Below, piece after piece: positions 46,701-56,574 of a DNA stretch of 64,000 nt (the first letter of the stretch is position 1; each line of letters begins with the position of its first letter). The stretch comes from Azorinus chamasolen. Taxonomy: Eukaryota > Mollusca > Bivalvia > Cardiida > Solecurtidae. A program made the position numbers and the translations under genes. The stretch spans positions 21,724,450-21,788,449 of the forward strand of contig OY755252.1 of assembly GCA_963576725.1 (NCBI GenBank), given 5' to 3'. The notes under the pieces are model-generated. The model was not told the origin of the DNA. It did not search any database and saw only the letters and a list, made by a program, of their open reading frames with translations.

Positions 46701-49700
46701 GTATGTTACGATACACAGCCACATTAATAAACAGAGGGACAGTGTCAAACCTTATCCTGCCGAATAACTAAAACTGGCTCCACCTTTTCAGAATATTAAC
46801 AAAAAAACACTGACAAAAATGATTTGTATAACAAACAGTACAGACCCTGATCGAAAGGAGCCCTCTGATCAGGGTCTACATTGCTTGAAAATGCCTATAT
46901 ACTCGTTTTACAAACATTAATGGTTAACACATGTATAACACGTTTGTGTTATAATCATGTGACTTTTCAATTGATTTTTACAGTTTACATATGAATGCCC
47001 GTGAATTGTGTTTCTTTGTAATACAATATTATAATAATAATAATTATTATTATTATACCACATTTATATAGCGCTCTTTTCACATTGGATATGTGCGTTC
47101 AAAAGCGCTGCACATGGATGAAATCAATAATCGGAACGAACCGCATGATTATTTATCCAGACAATGAAAGATTTACAATAGATATACAATAAATATAAAT
47201 TCACTAGCCGGAAGGAACGCATGATCGTTCATCCGGTCAGTGAAGGATATACAAAAGATATACAATATATATGAAATCATAAACCGGAAGGAACCGCATA
47301 TTCGACCATCCAGTCAATGAATGATATGCAATAGACACACAATAAATATAAAATCACTAACCGGTAGGAACCACATGATTAATCTTCCCAGTCAATGAAT
47401 GATAAGCAATAAATATACAATAAATATGGTATACAATAAATATAAAAGCACTAACCGGTAGGATCCACATGATTAATCCACCCAGTCAATGAATGATAAG
47501 CAATAGATATACAATATATATGATATACAATAAATATGAAATCGCTAACCGGTAGGAACCACATGATTATCTACCCAGTCAATGAGAGTTTGATTCCTAC
47601 AGCATATCCCAAGAGCTGCAATGGCAAAGGAGTCGTAAGGTATGATAATTGATGATTATAAGCCTCTTTTCCTAAACTGTCCTAATAATATATGTTGAAG
47701 AAATGTGTTTTCAGAGATCTTTTGAAACATGCCAATGAGCTTGCATCTCTAATGCCTGGTGGCAGAGCATTCCAGAGTTTCGGAGCTGCAAGCATGAAAC
47801 TTCTCTCACCGTATTTTACCTTACGGCTTTTTGGTACAACCAACGACAAGGAACTACTAGCTGACCATAATTCCCTGCGGGGCCGGTACACGTAAGCATG
47901 TCGACAATGTACTTGGCGGATTCATTGTGCATGGCTTTATACGTAAGTGTCAGAATTTTGAATTCAATGCGATGTTGAAACAGAAGCCAGTGAAGTTATC
48001 TCAAAACCGGAATGATATGATCATATCGAGGAGTCCTGGTTATGATGCGGGCTGTTGTGTTTTTAACTCTTTGAAGTTTCCGCAGTGTGTTTTTTAAATT
48101 CCATGCAGCAATGAGTTGCAGTAGTCTATTTTCGATGTTACCAAAGAGTTCACCAAAGTCTTGGTAGCATCAGGTGAGAGGTACTTTCTTATATGACCTA
48201 TTCGTCGAAGCTGTGCATAACTAGACCACACACCGAATTGATGTGTGATGCCATATCCATTTGTGAATCGAGCCATGCACCGAGATTCTTTATACACAAA
48301 GACGGTTTGATCTTAGAGGGCCCTACTTGCACATGAATGTCTTCAGGTACTACTGTGTTTTCGTATGAAACAGGATGGCCTCAGTTGTGTCAGTATTGAG
48401 CTTCAGCCTGTTCTGGTGCATCCAAGAGACTATTTCTTGGAGACATTTCTCAACTCGTGATAAAGCTTCTTCTTGACAGGAAATGTCCTTCGGCTTAAAG
48501 GATAGGTATAACTGAGTCATCGGCGTAAAACTGGTGCTTTAGCCCGTGGTTTCTGTAGATTGAGCCGACAGGTTTTGTGTACATGATGTAGTGTTTTGGT
48601 CCTAGGACCGATCCCTGTGGCACGTTAAATTTCATATTAACTGGGATGGACAACTCCCCATCTACTGACACTATTTGATAGCGGTCATTTAGATAGGAGG
48701 TCATCCACTCTAGGGGTTTCCCAGTGATTCCGAAGTCTTTTTCTAGGCGCTTTAGCAATGTTTCGTGATCGATAGTGTCAAATGCAGCCGATAAGTCAAG
48801 CATCACCAGAACTGTAGTTTCATCTTTATCTAGTGATTGAAGAATGCCATTTTGAACTTTCAGAAGAGCAGTCTCTGTTGAATGATGCTTTCGGTATGCT
48901 GATTGATGGTGCTCATGTTGATTGTTCGAGTTCAGGTGGGACTCAATGCGTTTGTCCACCACTTTTTCTAACACTTTGGAGACAAATGGCAGATTTGATA
49001 TAGGCCTATAATTCTTAAGCTCATTTGAATCGAAATCCGGTTTCTTTAAAAGAGGTCTGACATGTGACCTTTTGAAACTTTTTGGAACGTAGGCAGTGTC
49101 TAAAGAGGAGTTTACAGTATTTGTCAAAATCGGTAGGAGTTCATCCAGGCATGACTTTAATAGCCATGTAGGTATTGGATCCAGTTCGCAGGACTTACAG
49201 GGGGATGCCTTAATGATATGTCCTACTTCTTCTACTGTAGCTGTAGCAAACTTTTCCAATACGTTTATTGAATGCTGCATCGCAGTGTTAATCGGCACAC
49301 TGGATACATTGCCTGATGCAATATCTGCACGTATTTTGTCCACTTTGTCAACGAAAAAGTCACTGAAATTTTGTGCAAGCTGCTTCGAGGATGAAGTCTT
49401 AGCCAATGAGATGTCACTAATTGAACCTAGCAGATGTTTAGTCACTCTGAAAAGTCTTTTTGAGTCTGCCTGGCATGATTCAACTTTCTCCGAGTAGAAA
49501 TCAATCTTTGACTTTATTTGCAGCTTGTTGACTTTGGCACACTGTTCTCTGTATAACTGATGGTCTATTGTGAGCCTGGACCTTTTCCAGTTCCGTTCCA
49601 ACTTGCGCCTTACATGTTTAGCATCATGCAGTTCAGTTACTGTGTATATACCAAGCACATGATGGTCTGAGCGTTATGGTTTTTGTACACAGTGGTGCCA

Positions 49701-52700
49701 GTGTTTGTGAATATGATTTAACCAGCTCATCAACATCTGTCGTCTGCATACTCGCTTCGATGGGTTCCGAGTTGGATACAGTATGTTCAATTAAATGTTT
49801 CTTTCGTTATACATGCACTTTATTATTGTATTTGCCGTCGCGGTTGTTGTAGATTAGTCGGAGAGGGGATACGTTTATTTACACTGTTTTTCTTTTAGGG
49901 TGGGGATGGAATAAGAGTGAGGTTTGGTGCCCATAGACCGGTTTAACCCCCCAGTGACTTTTGTCACTGACCGTTCCAAGGCGGTACTTCCATCTTCCTC
50001 CTATTGTATGTTTGTTTTGTCTTTGTGTGTCTCTTGTTGTATTTTTCTAGTTATGTACATTTGCTGTTTCCTTGTGTTGATGTTCGGGAGAGTGTTTGTT
50101 CTGTATGTGGTGTTTCCTGCATGACTCATTTCTGTACTTTGATGAGATCTGTCTTGAATGATTTGACATCAATTGCCCTAAGTTTTCGAAATGAAACAGT
50201 TGTCCTCACTGTTGGAGGTTTTGCGGCCTTTGCCTCGAAAGTTACGGAAAAATGATCCTTTCAAACTTTACCACTACTGTCGGACAGTCCAGGATCTGTG
50301 ACTTCAATGTTTGACACACAGTCATCACCGTCCCGTGTAATAACAACATCAAGAGTATGAGTGGCTTCATTCACATGCTGTCGCAGTCCAACACATTTAT
50401 ATTACATTTCCAAATCCAAATCCACAATGGGTGACAACGCATTTGTAGGAACACTACAGTTTCAAATATTGTAGAGATTTTTGTTGAATAGAATAACTGA
50501 AATTCTCTATTCTACACTCCTAATTAAATGTTCAGACTGCTGCTGTGATACATGGTTACCTCTGAAAACGATGTATCCAAACAAGACGCCGAGTAATTTG
50601 GAGTCTCATCAGAATCCAAACTGTTTGAAACCCTGATTGCACTTAGGTAGACAAACTGATTATGGCTTGAACTTTGAATACGTAGAATTAACCTTATAGT
50701 TTATTTATTATTTGCATTGTTTGTTTGCACTGGGGTTAACATCTCTTTAACCCTTTCCCTGTTCTGTGTTCATTCCAAATATCAATACCTACTGAATATT
50801 CATAGATAAAATGATTATAACTAAATATGGAAGATGGAAAATTGTAGCCATTTTAGAAAGTAAAGACACCGATCTTTGAAATTATATTAGTAAACAGAGT
50901 AGACCCTTATCAAACGGCTCCTCTAGGTCTGATCAGGGTCTACTCTGTTTGCAAATGCGTGAAAACACGTTTATATGAGGGAAAGGGTTAACAGGATTTC
51001 AGAAATATCGCGACGTCCAGCTAATTACAGTTTTGATGAATGTAATTGAGGTGTTTTTATTGCTCATGGAACAAATTGCATTGTTTCGTGCACAGAAGAA
51101 CAACCGTGTAGAGCCACCGACCTACCGCAAGTCCGCAGAAAGGTGTAATACAGTAAAACTTCGATTATCCGATCACTAAAATACGTATTATTATCGATCT
51201 TTAAGACAGGTGGCAGCTTAATGCATGGTGAAAGTCATGCAGAAAGCTCCTCTAGAGGAGCTTTCTGCATGACTTTCACCATGCATTAAGCAGCCACCTG
51301 CCTAAAAGGGTCTAAATTCTTCTATACCGAAAATTCGAATAATCGAGGTTTTACTGTAATTAAATCCAAAACCAAGTGTTTGTCAGTGGAACACCAAAAA
51401 CAGACCTCTTTGCAGAAATAATAATGTCCAAATGTCCAAATGTTCGAGAACAAGTCAAATTATACAACTATACTTGATATTCTATACTACACTATAGTAT
51501 ACTATATTAACCTTTTGGCAGTAGAAAATGTTGTCTTTATTGGTTTTAAAAATTGATTTATCTTCAATTTCGTTCCAAACACACAACCCGAGTGTCACAC
51601 AGTTTCGATCCTGATGAGCCGTCGAGTTACTCGGAATCTCATCTGGATCCAAATTATTTGCAAAGGTAAACTATCATTCGCTGGCAGCGGGCTAAAGTTT
51701 AATAAATACATACACTATATACGTAATTTCAAGCTTGCTTGTCGAACAATTTGCAACTTTATTGTATGAACTAAATAGATACAGAGCAATATGTGCGAAC
51801 TGTAGTACAACGATCAGATGGTGTTGTTTACAAACAGTACGTATGTAAACACAGAAAATTAACGATAAATTAAACTGCGACATGTTGTATAGGTTAATCC
51901 AGGTCTAACAGCATAACCACTACACCACTGCTTCCTATCCTAATATACATGCCACAGTTGTACTTATTGTTAATTTTCTGTGTTTACATACACACTGTTT
52001 TGGAAACAACGCCATCTGATCGTTGTACTGCTTTTTTGTACTCAATTACTAAGTTCGTCATTTCTCAAACAAACCGTATGTTGTGACCTGTCTAAAGAAG
52101 AGTATCGAAGAGGCGATTCTAAAAATTGGTCACAATATAGGATTTGGTGGAGAAATAAAGATATTATTTTGGAAAATGTTTTAATTTACACATCTTAACT
52201 GGACCTCTGTTAAGATAATAATAACATATATACCATGACGAAGGTTTTGTAAATAGTGGGGGATAACGCATCTACTCGGTCTTGTGTGACTTCGCCGTAT
52301 TGGTTTCCCCTGCAGCAGTATATTACGTACACGGGTTTTCATCATTCTGTAATTAATGGGGACTTTCTTCCGTGAACGTGAATAGCGTTTTAAAATAAGT
52401 AGACATGTGTAGGCATAGCACATTGGGGAACGTGTCCTACGAATATTTATGAAAGAGCAAAGACCCTGAACAGATGTTCAGGTTATACACGATGATAATA
52501 ATATATTTTAAGATATTATTTACGTACGAAACATATATGGCATGGTTCTAACCAGTAATAAAATCATTTTCATTATATTTAGAATCTAATTTCTGGATTG
52601 GACTGACTGATGAGGAACATGAAGGCGTGTGGCTTTGGACGGACACAGATACACCTGTTGTTTTCAACGACTGGGGTCCGAAAGAGCCTAACAATTTGCA

Positions 52701-53339
52701 CAATGAGGATTGTGCGTGTTTTGTCCAGTGGGAAAATTATAAATGGAATGACGAGTCGTGCCAAGATAAATTCGAACCACTCTGTAAGATCAGGTACAGT
52801 AACTATTTAGTATTGTCAGTAGCAGCAAAAACACCCACTCGGGATGTCACAATCACCACTGGCTAATAGTTAGTATCCAGATAATAACTCCTGTAACTGT
52901 TTGACGCCCGTAAAACATCACAACTTCCAGTTACCATCATCGTATATTAGAAGTTACAATAACTGCGGGCGTACGACCGTTGATAAAATGGACCACCTGC
53001 AGCATAGCGGAATCCAAATGTAATGTACGCATCGTGCCTAAAAAGGTCCTAGAGCACCCCACCCGCGAGAGAAAAATTAGAATTGTGTAGTTTTGGAATC
53101 ATTGTGATAAATGGAGAATTTGCTCCTATATGTTCTATCATATCTCCGGTGATGTCGAGTCATCCGGCGTCTTATTGGGACCATGTCCGTCAGACACTTC
53201 GACGTTGTTTTTTTTATCAAAACTTGAACAAATCGGACGTAAACAAAATTGCTACAAAACAGACGTTATGCAGATAGTTTGTTTCAGCATGGTATTTTTT
53301 TTCTTTTGCAGAAAGGCCGTGGCGGAGCTGGTTGGATAG
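43703..53339 (+). CDS. C-type lectin gene (4 exons)
   Basis: Exons 43745-43845 (possibly from 43703), 45869-45959, 52583-52793 and 53312-53339 join in phase 0, 1 and 2. They encode one long-form C-type lectin domain: SCYYTSCPNKWVAFNGNCYL, RYCQLNGGDLVHIENAVENN, SNFWIGLTDEEHEGVWLWTD, FNDWGPKEPNN, DCACF and YKWNDESCQDKFEPLCKIR, with a KAVAELVG tail and TAG. The EPN and WND Ca-site motifs are both present, which in this family goes with mannose-type sugar binding. At about 145 residues with a hydrophobic leader, it looks like a small secreted recognition lectin. The leader starting at 43703 is one base out of frame with the domain. Introns are filled with mobile elements. Confidence 0.8.
43745..43845 (+). 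CDS. C-type lectin exon 1: N-terminal part of the domain
   Basis: Codes SCYYTSCPNKWVAFNGNCYL, then FGHGDVMTFNDAK; the donor is GTAAGT at 43846, phase 0 out. The left border is either an acceptor (gtaactgcatttcag, at 43744) or an open continuation from the ATG at 43703. That ATG opens MCIQQLILLVTAFQQ, a good signal-peptide core, but in a frame that ends at a TGA and lies one base off the lectin frame. No in-frame ATG exists before a TAG at 43696. Confidence 0.7.
43846..44077. other. Lectin intron 1, left part
   Basis: Contains short repeated taaagt/caacct segments (tacacaacctttatgg / tacacaacctacatca) and no exon. Confidence 0.4.
44078..45159. mobile_element. 1.08-kb palindromic element whose arms are an 8-bp satellite
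   Basis: The terminal inverted repeats are gttgactacgaaagaccggc.. (44078-44103) and the exact mirror at 45134-45159. Immediately inside, both arms consist of an 8-bp repeat: atttcacg/atttcaca on the left (44110-44290) and its complement aaatcgtg/aaattgtg on the right (44785-45120). A longer period is visible from acttcaaaattt / aaattttgaagt. The centre (44303-44783) includes a degraded C MITE (about 44395-44613). No transposase. Located in lectin intron 1. Confidence 0.85.
45160..45868. other. Lectin intron 1, right part
   Basis: AT-rich. A weak C core is at 45272-45335 and 'gagtcatccgatcagggttt' at 45521. Confidence 0.4.
45869..45959 (+). CDS. C-type lectin exon 2
   Basis: Acceptor cttatttcag at 45868, donor gtgagt at 45960, phase 0 in, phase 1 out. 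Codes RYCQLNGGDLVHIENAVENN and FLAETVQAFK, matching the 'C...GG.L..I.....N..' helix 1/helix 2 region of the domain. Confidence 0.85.
46020..46567. other. Lectin intron 2, left part
   Basis: A degraded C element (acccagataaaacatcgcct ... tgatcaggttctgctctgtt, about 46070-46270). An open frame at 46326-46508 has no domain. Confidence 0.4.
46568..47026 (+). repeat. Segmental duplication S2, copy 2 (left part)
   Basis: Aligns with 39988-40512. It ends at tttgtaata where the retrotransposon begins; the alignment resumes at 50402. Here the A fragment seen at 40356 is absent. Confidence 0.85.
47131..47590. repeat. Minisatellite in the retrotransposon 3' UTR
   Basis: About six units of 76-94 bp marked by ccggtaggaaccacatgatt and cagtcaatgaatgataagca, starting near 47131, 47207, 47285, 47361, 47455 and 47548. 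Longer units gain extra atacaataaatat stretches. Preceded by tttatatagcgctcttttca, a motif common in marine invertebrate repeats. Confidence 0.8.
48495..49658 (-). pseudogene. Reverse transcriptase of the non-LTR element
   Basis: A 387-codon open stretch. It carries RRKLERNWKRSRLTIDHQLY (linker), KNYRPISNLPFVSKVLEKVV (RT fingers), QSAYRKHHSTETALL, LDLSAAFDTIDH (catalytic Asp in motif A), VPQGSVLGP (motif B) and FYADD (motif C, catalytic Asp pair). It terminates just after YADD, where the thumb domain should continue; that continuation lies in other frames at 48300-48490 and 48094-48297. Motifs fit the CR1/L2 group of RTs. It supplied reverse transcription at the target site when intact; now broken. 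Confidence 0.9.
49803..50145 (+). repeat. Family A repeat nested in the retrotransposon
   Basis: gccgtcgcggttgttgtaga, gtggggatggaataagagtg, gaccggtttaaccccccagt, gaccgttccaaggcggtact and gtttcctgcatgactcattt. It splits the endonuclease end from the linker. Confidence 0.85.
50402..50500 (+). repeat. Segmental duplication S2, copy 2 (right part)
   Basis: atttccaaatccaaatccac, ggtgacaacgcatttgtagg and aacactacagttt match 40706-40800. Confidence 0.8.
50747..50991. mobile_element. Family C MITE, complete with TTAA
   Basis: ttaaccctttccctgttctg at the left and atatgagggaaagggttaa at the right. The core taaacagagtagacccttat is mirrored. The closest relative in the window is 18591-18843. Confidence 0.9.
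51149..51358. mobile_element. Family D MITE with ~90-bp perfect-looking hairpin
   Basis: The ends are tacagtaaaacttcgattat and cgaggttttactgta. The hairpin runs from aggtggcagcttaatgcatg to its mirror and is continuous through gaaagctcctctagaggagc. Confidence 0.9.
51488..51700. mobile_element. Degraded C-like MITE
   Basis: ttaaccttttggcagtagaa at the left, core gatcctgatgagccgtcgag / actcggaatctcatctggat, right end gctggcagcgggctaaag. Confidence 0.55.
52070..52170. repeat. Family L hairpin
   Basis: accgtatgttgtgacctgtc, then the mirrored aattggtcacaatataggat, then ttggtggagaaataaag. Confidence 0.65.
52583..52793 (+). CDS. C-type lectin exon 3: core with WIGL, EPN and WND motifs
   Basis: Acceptor tatatttag at 52582, donor gtacag at 52794, phase 1 in, phase 2 out. 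Codes SNFWIGLTDEEHEGVWLWTD, then FNDWGPKEPNN, EDCACFVQ and KWNDESCQDKFEPLCKI. EPN and WND are the calcium/sugar ligands. Reading through the donor would give a different 23-residue tail ending at 52866. Confidence 0.9.
52867..53311. other. Lectin intron 3
   Basis: Ordinary intron sequence; no element with clear ends. Confidence 0.5.
53312..53339 (+). CDS. C-type lectin exon 4: last residues
   Basis: A strong polypyrimidine acceptor (ttttttttcttttgcag) ends at 53311. One base completes the Arg codon, then KAVAELVG and TAG at 53337-53339. The short tail is typical for small lectins. A polyA signal follows 57 bases later. Confidence 0.7.
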
Positions 53340-53395
53340 GTTACGAGTGTAGCTTTCATGATAACTGAAGCTTGCTCAGCATGATCTGGACTGCG

Positions 53396-53401
53396 AATAA
53401 A
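53396..53401 (+). terminator. Polyadenylation signal AATAAA of the C-type lectin gene
   Basis: AATAAA in ctgcgaataaattgctactg, followed by GAT/AAT repeats and an A-rich stretch. Consistent with the 3' end of the lectin mRNA. Confidence 0.6.
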
Positions 53402-53519
53402 TTGCTACTGATGATGATAATAAAAATAATTAAAACAACAAATTTAAGTATCAATTGCAAACATATATCGTTTTGTCTGCCACAACTTTCTCCTCTTTTT
53501 TAAAAAAAACAACCAAACA

Positions 53520-53765
53520 AACAATGAGATCCTGATGAGACCCTGAGTAACTCGGCATCTTGATCGAGCCTTTTATCATATCTAATCGCATAGGCAGCGA
53601 AATTGTTGACATAAATGTAACCTACATTTATTTATAAATGAAATGTTTAGATAACAGCCGTATAAAGTGTCAATGTGTCAAACGGATTGGATTTTGATGA
53701 GGCGCCGAGTAATATGGTGTCTCATCTGGGTCCAAGCAATTTGATTACGCTGCCCTCGTTTCGTG
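53520..53765. repeat. Two degraded hairpin cores
   Basis: gatcctgatgagaccctgag..ggcatcttgatcgag and gattttgatgaggcgccgag..ggtgtctcatctgggtcc are C-type cores without clear MITE ends. Confidence 0.5.
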
Positions 53766-53784
53766 TATGCCGACAAGATCTTAG

Positions 53785-53885
53785 TACTCTATGAAGACGA
53801 CCATTTAAATCCGGAAGCGGAAGGAGGACGTCAGATCTTGTACTCGTTTTAATCGTACCCTTTATTTACTTTTCTACATCTCAGT
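53785..53885 (+). repeat. Family A 5'-end fragment
   Basis: agtactctatgaagacgacc, taaatccggaagcggaagga and tacttttctac match the first ~95 bases of long-form A. Confidence 0.7.
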
Positions 53886-53919
53886 CAGCTAGAGGTTTGT
53901 TTTTGTCACAAAAAACAGA

Positions 53920-54750
53920 TGCCCCCCATCCTCTTTCCAATACACAAGTGTAACTCTAAACTTATCAGGGTCTAATTTTAAGTCGTCAGGGGCAATAACT
54001 TCAAGGTTATCAGGGGCAGACAATTTAACCCAGGTACACAACAATTCACCCTGGTCAACATTCCTGTGAATTTTGGTGACTCTAGTACTAGTGGTTTCAG
54101 AGATACACGCGACACAAAGTTTATCTTATTTTAAGTCATAAGGGTCGGTAACACCAAAGTTAGGTGATCAGGGGCGAACAATTAAAAAACCCAGATGCAC
54201 AACAACGCATGCTGGTGAACATTCCTGTCAAGTTTGGTGACTCTAGCCCTACTGGTTTCAGAGATACGTGCAACACAAAGTTTCTCTAATTTTAAGTTAT
54301 CATGTCAGGGGCAATAACTCGACAATCAGGGGGAAACAATTCAAAAGCCCAGGTGCACAACAACTCATGCGGGTCAACATTCCTGTGAAGTTTGGTGACT
54401 CTAGCCCTTATGGTTTTAGAGATATGAACGACACTAAGCAAAGTTTGTCTATTTTAAGTCATCAGGGGCAGTAACTCCAAAAACAACTCATGCTAGTGAA
54501 CAATCCTGTGAAGTTTGGTGAATCTAGCAGAACTGGTTTCAGAGATACGCGCGACACAAAGTTTGTTTAGATTTAATTGTTCATATCAGGGGCAATAACT
54601 CAACAATTATAAGGAGGAGACAATTCAAAAAACCCAGGTGCACAACTCATGCTGGTGAAAATTCCTGTGAAGTTTGGTGACTCTAATACATGCGGTTTCA
54701 GAGATATGAGCGACACAAAGTTATAAATGGGGGAGACATAATGAGTATAC
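53920..54750 (+). repeat. Tandem array of ~120-165-bp units (element with TGCCCCCC/GGGGGA ends)
   Basis: At least five units, each with tcaggggcaataactc, cacaacaactcatgctggtg, aagtttggtgactctag, ggtttcagagatac and cgacacaaag. Unit markers (gtttggtgactctag) lie near 54068, 54232, 54392, 54513 and 54673. Bounded by gatgccccccatcc on the left and gggggagacataat on the right. No coding. Confidence 0.8.
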
Positions 54751-54779
54751 TAGCGATAGTAGCGATATGAAGGCGTCAA

Positions 54780-54935
54780 ACGTTAAAATATTTAATTATT
54801 AGTATAACCACTAGAGTAAGCAATAAACGCGCCTTATAATGTTTTTTGTAGCTTCGCGGTCAAGTAGAATGTTTATGTTAGGGTCAGACGGGAATATTTT
54901 AACATGCTCCGAGACTGTACTGTAATATAAGTTTT
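54780..54935 (-). pseudogene. Second Penelope-like RT fragment
   Basis: The - strand reads TVSEHVKIF..SDPN, then a KLQK..GAFIAYSSGYTNN-like segment. These are the same protein regions as in the RT remnant at 31260-32540, here collapsed together. Strongly decayed. Confidence 0.5.
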
Positions 54936-55119
54936 GGAACTACATGTAGTTAGCTACTCCTTTAAAACATCAACATGATATAATCTTCAGATAATGATTA
55001 CATTATTTGGTGCCTTGTCAACAGGAGCAAGAAAATAAGTTTAGTGAATATTTGAAATGGTTTTCTTCAAATAGCGAAATGTAACTCTGGTCGAGGTGGT
55101 AAAAGCTTGTAATTTGATT

Positions 55120-55665
55120 TGTAAAACTTTGCACGTGTAATTAAATTAAGCATTATCATTGGCGTCCATGGCTGTTTTTAACCCTTCGCTTGCTGAATTT
55201 TAAAATACATTTATCCTTCTTTACCCATTTCCTGTTGTATAATTACATATATCTTCACTGTGTAGAAGTATCTCGCTGTGCAATCACTGCTGTGAGTGCC
55301 ATGGTTGCACAATCAATTTGTAAATAGTGCAGACCCTGATGAGACAGCTCCTGCAGGAGCTGTCTCATCTGGGTCTTCACTATTTACAGGTAGGTATATT
55401 GACGTGAATAGCAAGCGAAGGGTTAAAATACCTATATAATGTAGATATAAACCTTTATCTGTATTTGTCTACATTGTTTATTGAAAATCGATTGGAAAGG
55501 CAAATAGAATAGAGCATGATATTTGATCCATCTATCTATATAACTTTTAACCCGTCCATCGCTAATTGTTTAAAGCTGAATTACCACTAATTTTTTTATT
55601 ATAGAATGCTCTCAGTATGACTTAAAGTTGCTAGCTAACTTTTTGAATGACTAAGAATACCGACC
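55120..55665 (+). repeat. Segmental duplication S1, copy 2 (filled TTAA site)
   Basis: Matches 15990-16310 in the same orientation. The B MITE at 55188-55426 is inserted at the TTAA that remains unoccupied at 16067. Confidence 0.75.
55188..55426. mobile_element. Family B MITE, complete, with TTAA duplication
   Basis: ttaacccttcgcttgctgaa ... agcaagcgaagggttaa, 239 bp, with an intact central hairpin. Comparison with 16067 confirms duplication of TTAA on insertion. Confidence 0.95.
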
Positions 55666-55794
55666 TGTTTCATGCTTTATTTTGTCTGCCCTTCCAGTGC
55701 TTTTCCAATGACCAATGTCGACAAACACCTCGTGAAATTTATTTTTCTACATTTTTTTTGAAACAGCCATGCACGGCAGTGATGGTATTCTGAA

Positions 55795-55965
55795 ATGTGG
55801 AGATCCTTCGAAAGCAAAAGTAGTAATGCAAAACGAGAAACAGTTTTATTGATTCTGTTCATGAGCAGTTATTAAAATTGCAACACTAGTACCGGCTTAA
55901 GCATCTACAATTTTCAAAACTAATAACATCGAAACATCCCGATGGACCACAAAATATTACAACAA
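55795..55965 (-). repeat. Family E repeat
   Basis: tggagatccttcgaaagcaa, gaaacagttttattgattct, ttcatgagcagttattaaaa and actaataacatcgaaac. Confidence 0.75.
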
Positions 55966-56359
55966 TGTTTAATCTAATTTCACATACAAGGTTTCAATAT
56001 CCGCTGTGGTTTTGTCTTTAGCTATAGCATACACATGTAATTTCAAAAAAGGCATACAGAAGACACAAACAAGAACAACACAGAATTATATATGGCATTT
56101 TAAATGTAATATAATATATCTGGTTAATTCATTCACACAATATGCAATATATAGAAGCACAATTATGTGCTCTACGTATCTATAACTGAATTAACTGTTT
56201 TAAAAATCGTTACCTACTGAGGTTTTAAACTTAACATAGGGGTATAGCATCAGATTGACTTCATTACTGCTTGTTCATAGCATAGTCCATTTAGTGACGA
56301 AATTCGCAGTGTCAGTCTATATAGTAATAAACGTTGTTTCATGGTAATAATTGTCTCCC
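55966..56359. other. No gene recognised
   Basis: Downstream flank, on the - strand, of the duplicated terminal exon; no landmark. Confidence 0.4.
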
Positions 56360-56432
56360 CTATGCCTCTTCATGAATGGACACGTGGTTCTGTTGAGTGT
56401 CTAGCTTAGTGGAATCTCCAACACGCTTCGAC
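56360..56432 (-). pseudogene. Inverted duplicate of the VWDE-like terminal exon
   Basis: On the - strand an intact acceptor (ggttatctctacag) precedes SKRVGDSTKLDTQQNHVSI, HEEA and TAG. It differs from exon 9 (15532-15619) by a few substitutions and an in-frame loss of five residues (DKQPK). The frame is open and the stop is at the same end, so it may be the tail exon of a neighbouring paralogue whose other exons lie beyond the right edge, or an orphan exon. No transmembrane exon copy is visible between here and 64000. Confidence 0.7.
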
Positions 56433-56574
56433 CTGTAGAGATAACCAAAATAAAACCTATTATCAAAGGAGAGTGTATTTTGTCACAGTAACATGACGCA
56501 TAACCGATATTGTATATTTCGTAACAACAAAAACAGTTGTTATGCGTCATTCCGTAACTCTTTCCTTCATAATT

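Larger units (their letters stand above)
47027..50400 (-). mobile_element. CR1/L2-like non-LTR retrotransposon, 5'-truncated, interrupted by family A
   Basis: On the - strand from right to left: the end of an endonuclease domain (VNEATHTLDVVITR, DPGLSDS at about 50390-50150), a family A insertion (49803-50145), the linker, the reverse transcriptase, the C-terminal domain (RKYLSPDATKTLVNSLVTSK, then PKLWNALPPGIRDASS), a 3' UTR minisatellite, and a 3' tail of AAT/ATT repeats at 47030-47055. The 5' part of the endonuclease is missing, as in typical truncated LINE copies. Its right edge abuts S2 copy 2, which resumes at once. Stops and shifts make it inactive. Confidence 0.85.
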
